The position numbers were made by a program, and so were the translations under genes. A DNA stretch of 64,000 nucleotides, taken from Cryphonectria parasitica EP155. Its lineage: Eukaryota; Ascomycota; Sordariomycetes; Diaporthales; Cryphonectriaceae. The stretch covers positions 2,816,228 to 2,880,227 of the forward strand of contig NW_024468914.1 of NCBI RefSeq assembly GCF_011745365.1, given 5' to 3'. Of the stretch, positions 33,799 to 47,161 are shown piece by piece; positions within the stretch are counted from its first letter, which is position 1, and the number at the start of each line of letters is the position of its first letter. Below the pieces are notes generated by a model that was not told where the DNA came from, ran no database searches, and saw only the letters and a list, made by a program, of their open reading frames with translations.

Positions 33799-35241
33799 TG
33801 GCCAAGGCGCACATGCTGATATTGCGCCAAGATATTCAGACCTTGTGATTGTCCATTACTGCCGCCGTTGCCTGCCCTACGAAACCATCATCTCGCTCTG
33901 TATGTCTTTACTGGGTGTCCACCAATAATATGATCTAGAGCCTTACACTCATAACAATACGGACAGATCACCGAGAGTCATATATGCCTTCACAGGGTCC
34001 CTGGGAGGTCTCCGGGGAAAATGACACCCATGTTCTCTGCCAGTCACACTGTAGAAATATGGATTTATTTATGAGGCTTCAATGTAGGAATTTTTGTTTG
34101 TTGGCAGGGAGTGATACCTACAGCCATGACCACGAAATTGAGTGTTCGGGTCGCTGTGAACACTTCACTGGATCTCAAACTAAACCACGCAACTCGGTGT
34201 ACATATAGTCTTGCTTGATTTTCATTGATCCTGTGTAATGTGCCTCAACAACATCAAGGTCCAGGATATTGCTGATTATAAGCTGATTATTAAGTTCCTC
34301 TCATTGCATAGTCAAATGAATGGTATAAGTACTATTTTACAATGGTGAGGTAAGGGCCTGCTGAGACCTAGATAACGAATGATTGAATGTCAATAAGTAT
34401 CAAGAAGAGGAACAAAGCATCACACCCATTATGATGCTCATTACCACGCCACCTCAAATATGTGCTTGGTTTCACTGCTTCCTAATCAGGCAGCATGATG
34501 AGAAAAAGACAGAGAGTAATAGCAGCTAAGCAACTATAGAATGCTAGCTAGAAAAGGCTGTCAGCCTGCTTCCAGCAGAAGCACTTGCTAGACAATAGAC
34601 CGCTGCCTAAGAGTGAGCAGTCACTATTTGTGCTTCTTCGTTTCCTCTCATTTCAAGGTGTTGACTTCCCGCTCTACATTGGTATGCTATAGCTTCCAAA
34701 AGCTCCTTGACTCCAATTAACAGACTTGGAGCCCCTAAGCAATCATCAATACTTACTATGGTATAGGTGGCCACAGGCAATTGTGATGTTTCTAAGTCCC
34801 GACAAGATAGTACTCACTGCATCATCAGATCCCATCTCAATAAAACATAGGTGGATAGGCTGATGAGCACTGTCCTCAAGATTTATGCCGATAGTCAGAG
34901 GGTTGTAATGTCAGCCAGTCTCGATGCATTTCTAGCTATGGCAGTGTTCGCACAAAACAGCAGCAAATCTTCGCGCGTTAGAAACGCCCGGAACACAAGC
35001 CCACGCATCTTACCATTTACACCTCTCACCATCTATGTAATTGTATAAGTCGACAAATCCTCAAATAGGTAGTCACGAGTTTGTATGTGTGGGGCTCAGA
35101 AACATCCGTCTTCTCAGTGTCGTCTATTTTACACTATTTGACACACACGACCCCGCATGCTACCATCTTATGTAAAAACACCATGACCACGAAGCAAAGA
35201 ATGCCTCGTCCCCAAGGGCCAAGCATATCATATACTTAGAC
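33799..35241. other. Intergenic, no gene recognised
   Basis: A 1.4-kb spacer between the carboxylesterase and KGD2 3' ends. It is moderately AT-rich between 34,200 and 34,900. Only short ORFs without family features are present. It may include 3' UTRs of both converging genes. Confidence 0.5.
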
Positions 35242-36702
35242 TCAGAGCAACATGCGCCTGGGATCTTCAATGTACTCCTTGATCTTCACCAGGAATTGGA
35301 CAGCCTCCTTGCCATCGAGCAGACGGTGATCATACGTCAGAGCGAGGTACATCATCGGCCGGCTCTCGACCTTGCCGTTCACAACAACAGCGCGGTCTTT
35401 GATGGCATGTAGACCTAGGACGGCGGTTTGGGGCAGATTGATGATGGGCGTACCCATGAGAGAGCCGAAGACACCACCATTGCTGATGGTGAAGGTACCG
35501 CCAGCCATATCCTCCAGCGTGAGCTTGCCGTCACGCGCCTGGGAGAGACAAAGTCAGCAAAATTCCATACAGAGAGGCACGGGGGCCCCCCCTAAACAGC
35601 CAACAGACTGATTGAACCTACCTTCTTGCCCAGGTCTGCGATAGACTTCTCGATGCCGACCATATCCAGGGTCTGCACATTGCGCACGACCGGCGTAACC
35701 AGTCCTTTCTCGGTAGCGACAGCCACGCTGACGTCAACGTAGTCCCTGAAGACGATCGTGTCTCCGCCGTCAGGGCCCTCGATAGATGCGTTGACAACGG
35801 GGAGATCCCTCATGGCCAGGACAGCGGCGCGCGTAAAGGCGCTCATGAAGCCGAGCTTGACGCCCGTCTTCTTCAGAACCTCATCCTTGTACAGCTTGCG
35901 GAACTCCATGATCGAAGACATGTCGACCTCGTTGAAGGTGGTGAGGGAGGCGGCGGTATTTTGTGACTGCTTGAGACGCTCGGCGATCCGGAGACGCATA
36001 CGGTTCATCTTGACGCGTCGCTCCTCACGGTTGCCCATGCTCGCGGAGCCATCACTCGACTCCTTGGTGGGTTTCTGAGGTGGTGGCGACGGCCCCTTCT
36101 TCTCAGGCGCAGGGGGTGGCGGCGCGGGTTTGCTCTCTTCTTTCTTGGGCTCTGGTTTCGACTCGGGCTCGGACTTGGACTCAGGCTTGGACTCCTCCTT
36201 AGACTCTTCCTTGGCTGGCTCCTTGCCTTCCGACTTCTCGGCACCACCAGAGGGGGCGCCACCCAGTTCTAGCCTGACAATGTCCTGGCCCACGGTGACG
36301 GTGTCCTCCTCATTGACGAGGAACTCCTTGATCGTACCGGCCTCGGGGGCGTTGACAGCGACGTCGATCTAACAGAGAGGAGTCAGCAGGGCCCGGAGGG
36401 CCGCCAGTCCGATGAGAGAAATTGGCAAGCCTGCGGAGCGAGCTGATCTGGCGTACCTTGTCCGTCTCGATGGTAGCAATCTCCTCATCCTGCTCGACAA
36501 AGTCGCCCACCTGCTTGCTCCACTGCTTTAGTGTGCCTTCTGAGATGGACTCAGCCATCTGAGGGACCTGGACAACCTTGTCTGCATAGGTGCGGACATG
36601 TCGCATGAGCAGGGGCAGAGGCAGTGTTGTGGCCTGGTGCTGGAGAGACTGCAGCGGGCGCAGGTGGACAGCGCGGGCTGTGGTTCGCAGAGTTCTCAAC
36701 AT
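35242..36702 (-). CDS. KGD2: Dihydrolipoamide succinyltransferase, E2 of 2-oxoglutarate dehydrogenase
   Basis: It transfers succinyl groups from lipoyl-lysine to CoA in the mitochondrial 2-oxoglutarate dehydrogenase complex (TCA cycle). Order of domains: mitochondrial targeting region ([18 protein letters not shown]), one lipoyl domain ([13 protein letters not shown], lipoyl Lys in EIATIETDK), a long Lys/Glu/Pro-rich linker ([15 protein letters not shown]), then the catalytic core ([32 protein letters not shown], active site [11 protein letters not shown]). No E3-binding domain is seen, as usual for fungal KGD2. Exons on the minus strand: 36702-36457, 36368-35622, 35538-35242, giving 429 aa, normal for the family. 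The first intron falls immediately after the lipoyl-Lys codon. It is divergent from the complex I gene at 37,798, about 1.1 kb away. Confidence 0.93.
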
Positions 36703-37797
36703 TGTGGACGGCAACGCTCCGGTGGGGCTCGATATGATGACGACGGCGCAGAAGGTTGGAAGTGTGAAGGAGGCGGGTCGTACGCGACGACAAAGACGGC
36801 GTTGATTCGAGTCCTAGGCCCGCAAGAAGGGAGGGCGGAGGGGATAGCTGCGAGGTGAGGCAGTTGTTGCACGAGGGTAGCTCCAGACGATACGATGTCG
36901 GACGGAAAAGAACGGAGAGGTAGACGTCAGGGTCGGATGGACGGGATGGGAGGAAATTACCGTATACAGTATGAACTTAGGAGGGTGAGGATGGGTAAGG
37001 GTAGGCACAGCAAAATGCAAAACTGGGTCTGAGGCAGAAAAATGTCTCTTTTGCCCCAAGGTATCGTGGTGCTCTACCGGATTGGTGAAGGAGAAATAAA
37101 TAGAAAGCTGCAGCCAATCCTTGTCTGGTCGGCGACGCAATGTACCAAATCCTGTCAGCGCGCTGCAGATGTCGTGCAGGTCTGAGTCTGAGTCCCGAGG
37201 TCTTGCTTAGTCCAAGGTGCTGCGGCGGGAGTGTGGCCCCTAGATCTGCTGCCGGAAGCAACAGGCAGGGTTTTAGAAGGCGAGCCTCTGTGAGATCTAC
37301 CTTATGGTACCTCCCCTGCGACCCGTTGGCCCTCTGACCTCACAACTGAGACTGCAGCCAGCTGTTAGTAGCAAGGGGAAGTAGGTCACGGCTTCCCGCA
37401 CTCCCCGCCCCCGGCCCCGCTGAAGGTCACCACCCAATCAGAGATTGATCCGTCTCCAATTACCAAGCCATGTAGGCCTGGGGCCTTGCATTTGAGGCAC
37501 CGATCTTCATCCCTACGGCATCAGAACCTCAATTGACGTCTCGCCCGGGAGCTCTTCTGGAGCCGCCATCGAGAACCCACCACAACCACCCGCCGCCCTC
37601 CTCCATCGACACGTACTGCACCGCGTCCTCACCGCCGACACCGACGCCCCTCGATACTCCCAGCCCATGCCGAGTTGAATCGATTGCCCCACAGGCTAGA
37701 CGTATCCCAAGAGCGCCGCGACCTTCCCGGCCCGGGCTCAATACTTTGCGAGCTTGCCTTGGGGTCTCTATAACAACCATCACAGCCGTTGCCCGTC
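36703..37797. promoter_or_regulatory. Divergent intergenic region KGD2 / NDUFB9
   Basis: About 1.1 kb between two mitochondrial-protein genes transcribed away from each other. It should hold both promoters and 5' UTRs. ORFs in it on both strands look like noise. No specific binding site can be assigned from sequence alone. Confidence 0.5.
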
Positions 37798-38383
37798 ATG
37801 TCGTCTCAGCAAGCTGCCCTGTGAGCAGTTCTGCCCGTTCTCCCCCTTTATCGCTGACCAATGGTCGACTGATCTCTTGGTCTAGGTCACTATACCGGCG
37901 CTCGCTGAAGCTGGCCCTCGACTGGGCCGTGCACCGGCATCTCTGGCGCGGACAAGCCATCTACATAAGATCGCTCTTCGAGGCCAACCGGGGCATCACC
38001 GACCCCAGGCAACAGAGGGTATGCATCCTCCTCTGAAGATGGTCCCGGATTCTGCGCTGGACGGAATACGTCGCGGCTGGAAACTGACTACTGGCTACTG
38101 CAGGCGTTACTCAAGGAGACCGAGAAGCTGCTGGACACTTGGAAACATCCCGATCCTTATTGCCACCCCACGGCGCCAGGAGGTATGCTTGATCTCGGTG
38201 TCGACGCGCTTGGGACCGCTGAGCACTAGCTTAACACCTTCTACTGTGCAGGTTCTAAATACGAGAGAAACCTACCATCTCCAGTCCTTGATGGTATGTC
38301 CGGCCTAAACTTTTCGTTTGTCTGTTTGCACACATTTTCCCAAGACTGACCACTGTGCAGAACCTCCGCGTCTCAAATTCTAG
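37798..38383 (+). CDS. NADH dehydrogenase (complex I) LYR subunit NDUFB9/B22
   Basis: A small accessory subunit of mitochondrial complex I of the LYR-motif family. The spliced protein (99 aa) starts MSSQQAALSLYRRSLKLALD, with the L-Y-R motif in LYRRSLK, then RGQAIYIRSLFEANRGI, DPRQQRALLKETEKLL, WKHPDPYCHPTAPGGSKYE and the tail VLDEPPRLKF. This matches the B22 layout, including its P-G-G-S-K-Y-E-R-N segment. Five exons: 37798-37820, 37886-38018, 38104-38182, 38252-38293, 38361-38383. All have GT-AG borders and consistent phases. Three exons are under 45 bp, so the gene is not visible as one ORF and is easy to miss. Confidence 0.9.
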
Positions 38384-39184
38384 ACACGAGCATGATAATT
38401 GGGCGAAAGACTTGTACATAGAGATGGAGATGGGTGGGTGGAATGTGAGGAAAACTAGAATGGGACGAAAAACAAAATCAAAAAGACACTACATCACAAG
38501 CTGTCCTGTCGCCCCCCCCCCCCCTCCCTCCACAACTACTATGATGAGAGATATTTGTCACGAACAGAAGCGCCGCAATGGCCTACGAACGCCTTCCTGC
38601 CATCCACCTCCCCGACACTAAGTTCTGGTTGCACCCCTTGTCGATGCAATGGGCCTTTGCCCCACACAAAAGCTATGAGCGTGCAGACTCAACTGGGTCA
38701 TGCTCCCATTGAGGGGTGGATTCCTTGCGTTATATACACGACCCCTTTGCTTTGAATGCGACAGGCGGAAATGCTCGAAGGACAGTCTACGGTCTGGTAC
38801 CACGGTCGTCCCAGGTTTACCAGGAGGGATCGCGAATCAGACCAAGTGACTGAGAACGTGTTGCCGCAGCCGCAGCTGATAGCCAACAGCCCTGCGTTGT
38901 GATGCGACGCGTCGTGAACTGTGATTTCGAGTCCGAGAACTTGCCGGACATTCCAGATATTGGTATGGATAATGCACACAGCAATTGCATAAGAAAACGC
39001 CCAAATGGTGTTCAAATGGTATTCATTTCATGACCATGACCTTGGGAATTAATGTACAACCCAAACGTGCGAAAAACACAACCCTAAAGTGACCCTGTAA
39101 CCGTGACCCCGATGTCATGAACAACCCAAACGTGCCGGCCGAAAAACAAAAGCAACCCCGCAAACACCCCGCATGTAAGGTAAT
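38384..39184. other. Convergent intergenic region NDUFB9 / H2A
   Basis: It holds the 3' ends of both genes. There is a run of C at about 38,511-38,525. The segment around 39,052 and again around 39,119 repeats AACCCAAACGTGC followed by GAAAAACA, probably within the H2A 3' UTR. Confidence 0.5.
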
Positions 39185-41118
<1,934 letters not shown>

Positions 41119-41625
41119 GTGGTGCTGGGTTGAGTCTTTCCTTTTTTCTGTCTTTAGGCACGGGGCGAGCCTTGGCACTTGGTCCATGATGAGATACCAA
41201 GGCCCAATGATTCTCGGGTGTCTTAATGCGTCACGGATGGTTTGCTTTTCGGGCAATGCTTTTAGGGTTTCCGGGGTTTGGCGGGTGTACAATATTTGAC
41301 TTCAGAATAGGGTTTCGGAAGCAATGACATCGTGCATATGATCAATCATCAAACTTTTGTTACTTGTCTTGTACCCAGGTGATTGTTTTTTGCTGTATTG
41401 TAACGAATACACAAAGGTGGTGCGGCGCGCTATGACTGCCACCAGCGCGGCCACGACTGAACGCCGCTCCTGAATCTCTACTGGGATGACCGGAATGCAT
41501 GATGTCTTGGGCACAGGCACGAAGCCAACGAGAGTAATCTCCATGAGCTACTTAACGCCGATCACAACGACAACAACATAGATGAACCCTCTCCCCCCCT
41601 TTGTGCTCCAACTATAAGACCTGGT
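41119..41625. other. Convergent intergenic region H2B / SQS1-like gene
   Basis: About 0.5 kb of 3'-end sequence. No gene or repeat was recognised. Confidence 0.5.
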
Positions 41626-43719
41626 CTATCCCAAGCCTGCCTTGCTCCGCTTGACGACGTGAGCTACTGGCTGCAGGATCCCCTTGTTATCTGTGGCTCC
41701 AAGAGCCATTCCCGTAGACCAGCCCATCTTCTCCAGCATGTTGCGGCCCTTGTTGCTCTGACCCAGCTCCGGCGCGGACCCTCCCACCACCTCTCCATCT
41801 CGGTAGGAGAAAGCCGCGTGATTGATGCCACGGCGACCGCCAGCACCTCCACCCCTCGGAGGCTCCTGTGTGCGCTGTACGTCCATGCGGTGGAAATAGG
41901 AACGCCCGCGCCGGGCAAAGACCTCTTCAAAGGATACATGCTGGTACCTGACTGTCCGACCCGTGCGGTGCAAGACTGGTCGCCGCTGGTCACCTTGACC
42001 AATGGACTTGGACTTGATGTTGAACTTGAGAGCCAGCGTGTGCACAGTCTTGCGCGCGTTGGAGTCCATGGGAGTTAAGGTGAGGCTGAATGAGCGTGGT
42101 GTCAGCTTCTGGCGTCAATGGGAAAGAAGCCCCACTGAAGGGAAAGGGAAAGGGGAGGATGGCGGGACTAGACTCACAGAGGTTGGTCTCCGAGGAGGAA
42201 GGTCCTCATCTCCTCCTTGATTTGGTCGATTGTCATGCCAGTGGGATACTTCAGACGCAGGTCATCTGGATCGACATTCTTGCCCAGGAGACCCTGCGCA
42301 CGTAAATCCTCGCGCGCCTGCTTCCGCTCCTTCTTGCGGAGTCGGTCTTTCTGCCACGTCGCCTCTAGCGTCGCCGCCATCTCGGGGTCGAGATGATCAA
42401 AGTTAGGCTGACCGCGCTTACTCTTGGGCATGCGCGGCAGATTGTGCCGACTCCAGTCGGTCAGGTCCAACTCGTCGAAGACGTCGGCGACAGCGCTCGC
42501 GCTGGGTATGTAGTTGCGAGCGGTCTCCTTGCCCTTAACTGCTGCTTTTGCAGCGGACAAACCCCGATTGCGTGTAGCTCCTCGCTTACTCGATGATGGT
42601 AGGAAATCAAGGCCCTCACCGGAGAAAAGGACGAGGTCGTCGTCGTCCAGGCCGAGCTCCTCCTGCTTGGTCAGCAACCGAGCAAAGGTTTCGTCGTCCA
42701 TGAACTCTGCATCGGAATACACATCCCCGTCCATGTTGGGCAGCTCGGGGCTCCCAGAAGTACCACCCTCTCCCTCGTCTTGCCCTTCATCCTTGTCCTC
42801 AAGTGCAGTGGAACCATCACTATCAGGCTCATCTTCTGCAATCATGAAATCACCATGAGATCCGCCAAGATCACGGGTGCTGGAGAAAGTCTGGTACGTG
42901 AACCGATTGCCACGCATGCCGTCCTGGTTATCTTCCTCATCATCGTCATCGTCATCATCCTGAGCCATGTTGGCGATGTAATCTGCAACCAAATCATCGT
43001 CATCGTCATGCCCACGTAGCTGCCAGGGCTGCGGAGACGGTGGGGACGGCCTGCGTGGACCGCCCTGGTCAGTGGATTCCAGGGAGATGCGCTGCATATT
43101 CTTTTCGACAGTTTGAACCTGAATGGTCATCTGGTCGACCACGGCTGGTTGAGGCTCGCGCTGTTGGGCGCCCTTCCTTCCCCTGAAAAGAACGACTTCC
43201 TCACTTGAGTCACTGGCTGCACCGGGCGGGTCAGGGCTAGGGCTTCGGACGTCGACTTGGTGACGGTCACGGCGGGCAAGGCTGTGGTCGCCAGTCGTGT
43301 CAATGAAGAAGGGGGCATCCTCCGCCTGGTCAGTATGATTTTCGACAGCGCCATCCAGACCACTGGCATGGTCTTGGTCATTCAGGCTGGCACAGAGGCC
43401 CTCCAGATCCTTGAGAGGCTCGACAACGCCGGCGCTCACAAAAGTGACGGGCAAGCTCCGCAGCTTTCCGATCGGGTCCAGACCAGTGTGGTTGTGGGAT
43501 GTGTTGCGAGCCTCGTCAGCCATGGAAAAGCCTGAGGTCCAAAGTCAGCGCGTTCTCGCACCAAGTCATATTCCCATCGGTGAGCTGACCATGGTTCGCA
43601 GCGCCCCGGGGTAGGAATTGCGATGCGATATTCTGGTTTCCTCTTGAAGAGGGGGTGCCATTGGCGGCAGAACGATAGCGAGCAGCCTTGGCTGCCCGGC
43701 CTTGTTTGTTCTTTGCCAT
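41626..43719 (-). CDS. R3H and G-patch protein, SQS1-like
   Basis: A likely homologue of yeast Sqs1/Pfa1, a nuclear G-patch activator of the DEAH helicase Prp43 in splicing and ribosome assembly. The protein is about 647 aa. It has a basic N-terminus (MAKNKQGRAAKAARYRSA) and the FSMADEARNTSHH-like block typical of fungal members. A long acidic low-complexity middle follows (runs such as QDDDDDDDEEDNQDGM), then an R3H region (NARKTVHTLALKFNIKSKSI) and a C-terminal G-patch (GRNMLEKMGWSTGMALGAT). Exons on the minus strand: 43719-43590, 43531-42178, 42085-41626. The first donor is GTCAGC, less usual but fixed by frame and by family continuity. It is divergent from ATG4. Confidence 0.85.
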
Positions 43720-45246
43720 GATCACGACTCCATCAGGCGATGGCCGTCCGTCAGAACCCTGTATCAAGAGTCTTTGGGCAAAAGTGAACTCTTCTTTTAT
43801 TGGCTGTATGCGAAGCCTGCATCAGGGTGACTGTTTTGATCACTGACTAACTCTCTGTAGTGAAAATGGTAGGCGTCGATGATGTCGCTCTCTCGCCCCT
43901 GCAGGGTCCGGGATACAACGGCGGGCTTGGTACATAAGGGAGGGTCCCTCGCACCGGATCTTTCCTCCAACGTGTTGCCTGGAGTGTTTCTACATAGTAC
44001 ACGCTATGTCTGTAATAGTTTAGCGCCTTCCTTGTTGTGAAGGTGGCAGGCAACTGAGAACTGGTCAAAAGAGAAGACACGAGGTACAAATGGAAGACAT
44101 GGTAACCATCGCTTCCTGTGACTGTAAAGTAGGTGTTGCATACAGATCATTTACCTGTTCATGAACAACAGATTTTCATGCTAAGTCTTCGGTTCCCTCA
44201 ACCTTTCCCTTTTTATACATAGCAAATGTTCACTACGCCTTATATTGATGAACATGCTGTCATTCTGGAGAATTGATACTATGTAGGTGGTGCTGCTCTT
44301 CCCCTACAAGGCTAGAGAAGGAAACTACCTTGTTGCTTCCATTCCTTGAATATTCTGATTGTTGATTCCCTGAGTACTTTGGGACTTGTGACATGCCAGG
44401 TGCTTGATGGCTGTCCGTACCATAGTGCTCTGAATAGGTACTGTACAATGGCAACCATGTTAGGGGGCCCTTGCAGAGCAGGGGTTGGTCACTAACAGGC
44501 GGCGGGCAGGAGCCAGCTGAGCCTGAGGGGTTGTGTTCTGGGTGGCGCCTGGACCCGCCGGGTGACATATGCTGGTATTCAAAGGGTGTACCGCTACCTA
44601 CTACTTATCGTACTTTAGTACATAAGTAATACTACTGCAGTAGTAAGAGTACATTGGTATGGGGCCGTCCTCCTGATAGATAACGATATGGTCCGTCACC
44701 GTCATCCTCCTCGGTATTCACCACGCCGCCTATCCGTCTGTCTTCCCATCGCATCTTTCCTCTAGCCATAAGTTGTTCTACGTGTTTATTATTTCCTAGC
44801 CCATCCAAGAAAGGCTGCTCTTTCCGTATTTCCAACTTATAGTCCAGTCTCAAGGCTACATAGCCTCGAATGTGCGGGCTGCCCTCGCTCTCTGCTGATC
44901 CATGCTTGTGCCTCGAGGGCATGTAGCTTGTGATCTAGGCTGGCGCTTCCCCCTCCAGCCCTCCCCCTCTTCTTCCTCCAGCCCTCCCCCTCTTCTTCCT
45001 CTCTGCCCTACCTCCCAGCGGTCGCCAGCTTCTCAGTTCGTGCCGTCAGCTCTGACTCCATCGACAATTTGCTTGCTCGATGCTCAAGACTGTCGCCCTG
45101 TTGACGCCTGCTCAGCCAACCTGACCAGCACGAGCTCAGCCTGGCGTGCAGCAGACGGGGCCTCTGGCGGACCTTGGACGCTCGTCGCCGTCTGACGTCC
45201 TTTCACTCTCTCCTGCTCCTCTTCATCTTTCCATCTCGGCTACAAC
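43720..45246. promoter_or_regulatory. Divergent intergenic region SQS1-like / ATG4
   Basis: 1.5 kb with no supportable gene. It contains a 16-bp perfect palindrome (TACTACTGCAGTAGTA, about 44,631), two tandem 23-bp pyrimidine-rich units at 44,952-44,997 (CCTCCAGCCCTCCCCCTCTT...) and a CT-rich leader ending at the ATG4 start. Confidence 0.5.
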
Positions 45247-46846
45247 ATGGCCGACGTGTCCCAGAGAACGCAGCAGGCCGTCGACACGGCCATGGCCGGT
45301 GCCGCCGAGATGAGCCGTTACGGCCGCCGCCTCCTCAACATGCTCTGGGACCCGGAGCCTACCAACGACCGCTCTCTTAACAGGCCCGTATGGTGTCTGG
45401 GCTGCTCGTACACCAACGAACCTACTACCGTGGACCGTCCCGACCAGGACGCTTCATCTACTGTCCGTGCAACCCTGCCGACCACCCCCTCCACCACAAC
45501 CCTACCGTACCCTTTGAAAGCCGTCCCTACTACTCCTCCCGAGTCCTCATCAAGCAGCTTCTCGTCGTCCTTGGCATATGACGAGCTTTTAGAGGATGCT
45601 GGCTGGCCCATAGCTTTCCTTGATGATTTTGAATCCCGCGTCTGGATGACCTACCGTTCCGAATTCGAGCCTATTTCCAAGTCCAATGATCCGCGAGCGT
45701 CTGCCGCTCTCTCGTTTGCGATGCGCCTCAGGACCCTTGCCGACCAAGGAGGTTTCTCCTCCGACACTGGCTGGGGGTGCATGATACGGTCTGGTCAGAG
45801 TCTCTTGGCCAACACTCTTGTAATATGCCAGCTGGGTCGTGGTATGTGTCTCTCCGTACTACCCCTTCCTAGACATGCTTGTTTGGCAGTTACTGACATG
45901 CATGCTGTTAGACTGGCGCCGAGGCAAGGCCGCTCGACAAGAACGTGAGATTCTTGCCCGTTTCGCAGACGATCCTCGAGCTCCCTATTCCTTGCACAAT
46001 TTTGTGAGGCACGGCGCGGTGGCTTGCGGGAAGTTTCCAGGAGAGTGGTTTGGTCCTTCGGCGACAGCTCGGTGTATACAGTGAGTCCCGTTACCACACC
46101 AAGGATTGGCCACACGATACTGATACTTTGTGCAGAGCTCTAGCCAATTCGAACGAGTCATCACTGCGTGTCTATTCGACCGGAGATCTTCCTGATGTGT
46201 ACGAAGACAGCTTCATGGCCGTCGCTAAACCGGACGGCGAGACATTCCATCCAACACTGATACTTGTGGGCACACGACTGGGCATTGATAAGATTAATCA
46301 GGTCTATTGGGAGGCTCTGACTGCTACCTTGCAGATGCCACAGTCTGTGGGAATAGCTGGGTGGGCACCTATCTATCCTTTGTCTTCACCCTCCCTCCAG
46401 CTCTTAACGTATCCTTTTACTAACATCGATATTGACGCAGTGGCCGCCCGTCAGCCTCACATTATTTCATCGGCGCGCAACGTTCCGGCGATGCCTACGA
46501 GCCTGGGTCCTACCTCTTTTACCTCGACCCACACTGCACACGGCCGGCGCTACCGTTCCATGAGGACGTTGATCAGTACACGAGTGATGACATCAACACG
46601 TGCCACACGCGACGGCTGCGCCGACTACACGTGCGTGACATGGACCCCAGCATGTTGATCGGGTTTCTCATAAAAGACGAGGATGACTGGGACATGTGGA
46701 AGGACTCTGTCAAATATGTGCAAGGCAAGACCATCATCAACGTCGCCGACCATGATCCGGCACGCGGCATGCCCGCCGAGAGGGAAGCGGCTATTGATGA
46801 GGTTGAGACGCTGAGCGATGATGAAGATACGGTGCTGGACGATTGA
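45247..46846 (+). CDS. ATG4: Cysteine protease ATG4 (autophagy)
   Basis: It cleaves the C-terminus of Atg8 and later releases Atg8 from phosphatidylethanolamine. Peptidase C54 features are present in order: FESRVWMTYRSEFEPI, the catalytic Cys in DTGWGCMIRSGQSLLANTL, GEWFGPSATARCIQ, HPTLILVGTRLGIDKIN, HYFIGAQRSGDAYEPG, and the catalytic Asp/His in YLDPHCTRPAL. The C-terminus is acidic (DEVETLSDDEDTVLDD). Four exons: 45247-45841, 45912-46080, 46136-46360, 46441-46846, giving 464 aa, normal for the family. An N-terminal Ser/Thr/Pro-rich insert (residues about 70-105) precedes the protease core. Confidence 0.93.
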
Positions 46847-47161
46847 GATGCTGGAATTCTGGCCCTTCGATTTGTTGGGATGTCATGTTCTGGTGGCGCA
46901 CATCAATGCATAGGCGTTTGGTAAAGTTTTGTGTAAGTCAATCTGGGTCTTGAGGCGTGGTGAGGCGAGGCGTTCCTGGCGGCAAAGGTGGTGCAAATAG
47001 CTTGAGTACAATACTGCTAGCAGAGACGCAGCCTTACTTGTCCGGTGGGCACTGCGAGGGATGACGGTGGTTATCTCACATTGAGAGTGGCACCCTCCGC
47101 TCTTGAAGATGTCGTTGACGATGGCTGTCTGTAAAGGCCGCCGGTACCAAGTAATTGGAAA
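46847..47161. other. Convergent spacer ATG4 / JJJ1-like
   Basis: About 0.3 kb with the 3' UTRs of the two converging genes. Nothing else is seen. Confidence 0.5.

Noticed and set aside
34200..34900. AT-rich patch considered as another retroelement relic
   Set aside because: No match to either LTR or to any pol motif was seen, and composition alone is not enough.
37533..38036. 167-codon plus-strand ORF upstream of NDUFB9
   Set aside because: It is Pro/Ser/Thr-rich, overlaps the leader and exons 1-2 of the complex I gene in another frame, and has no homology features.
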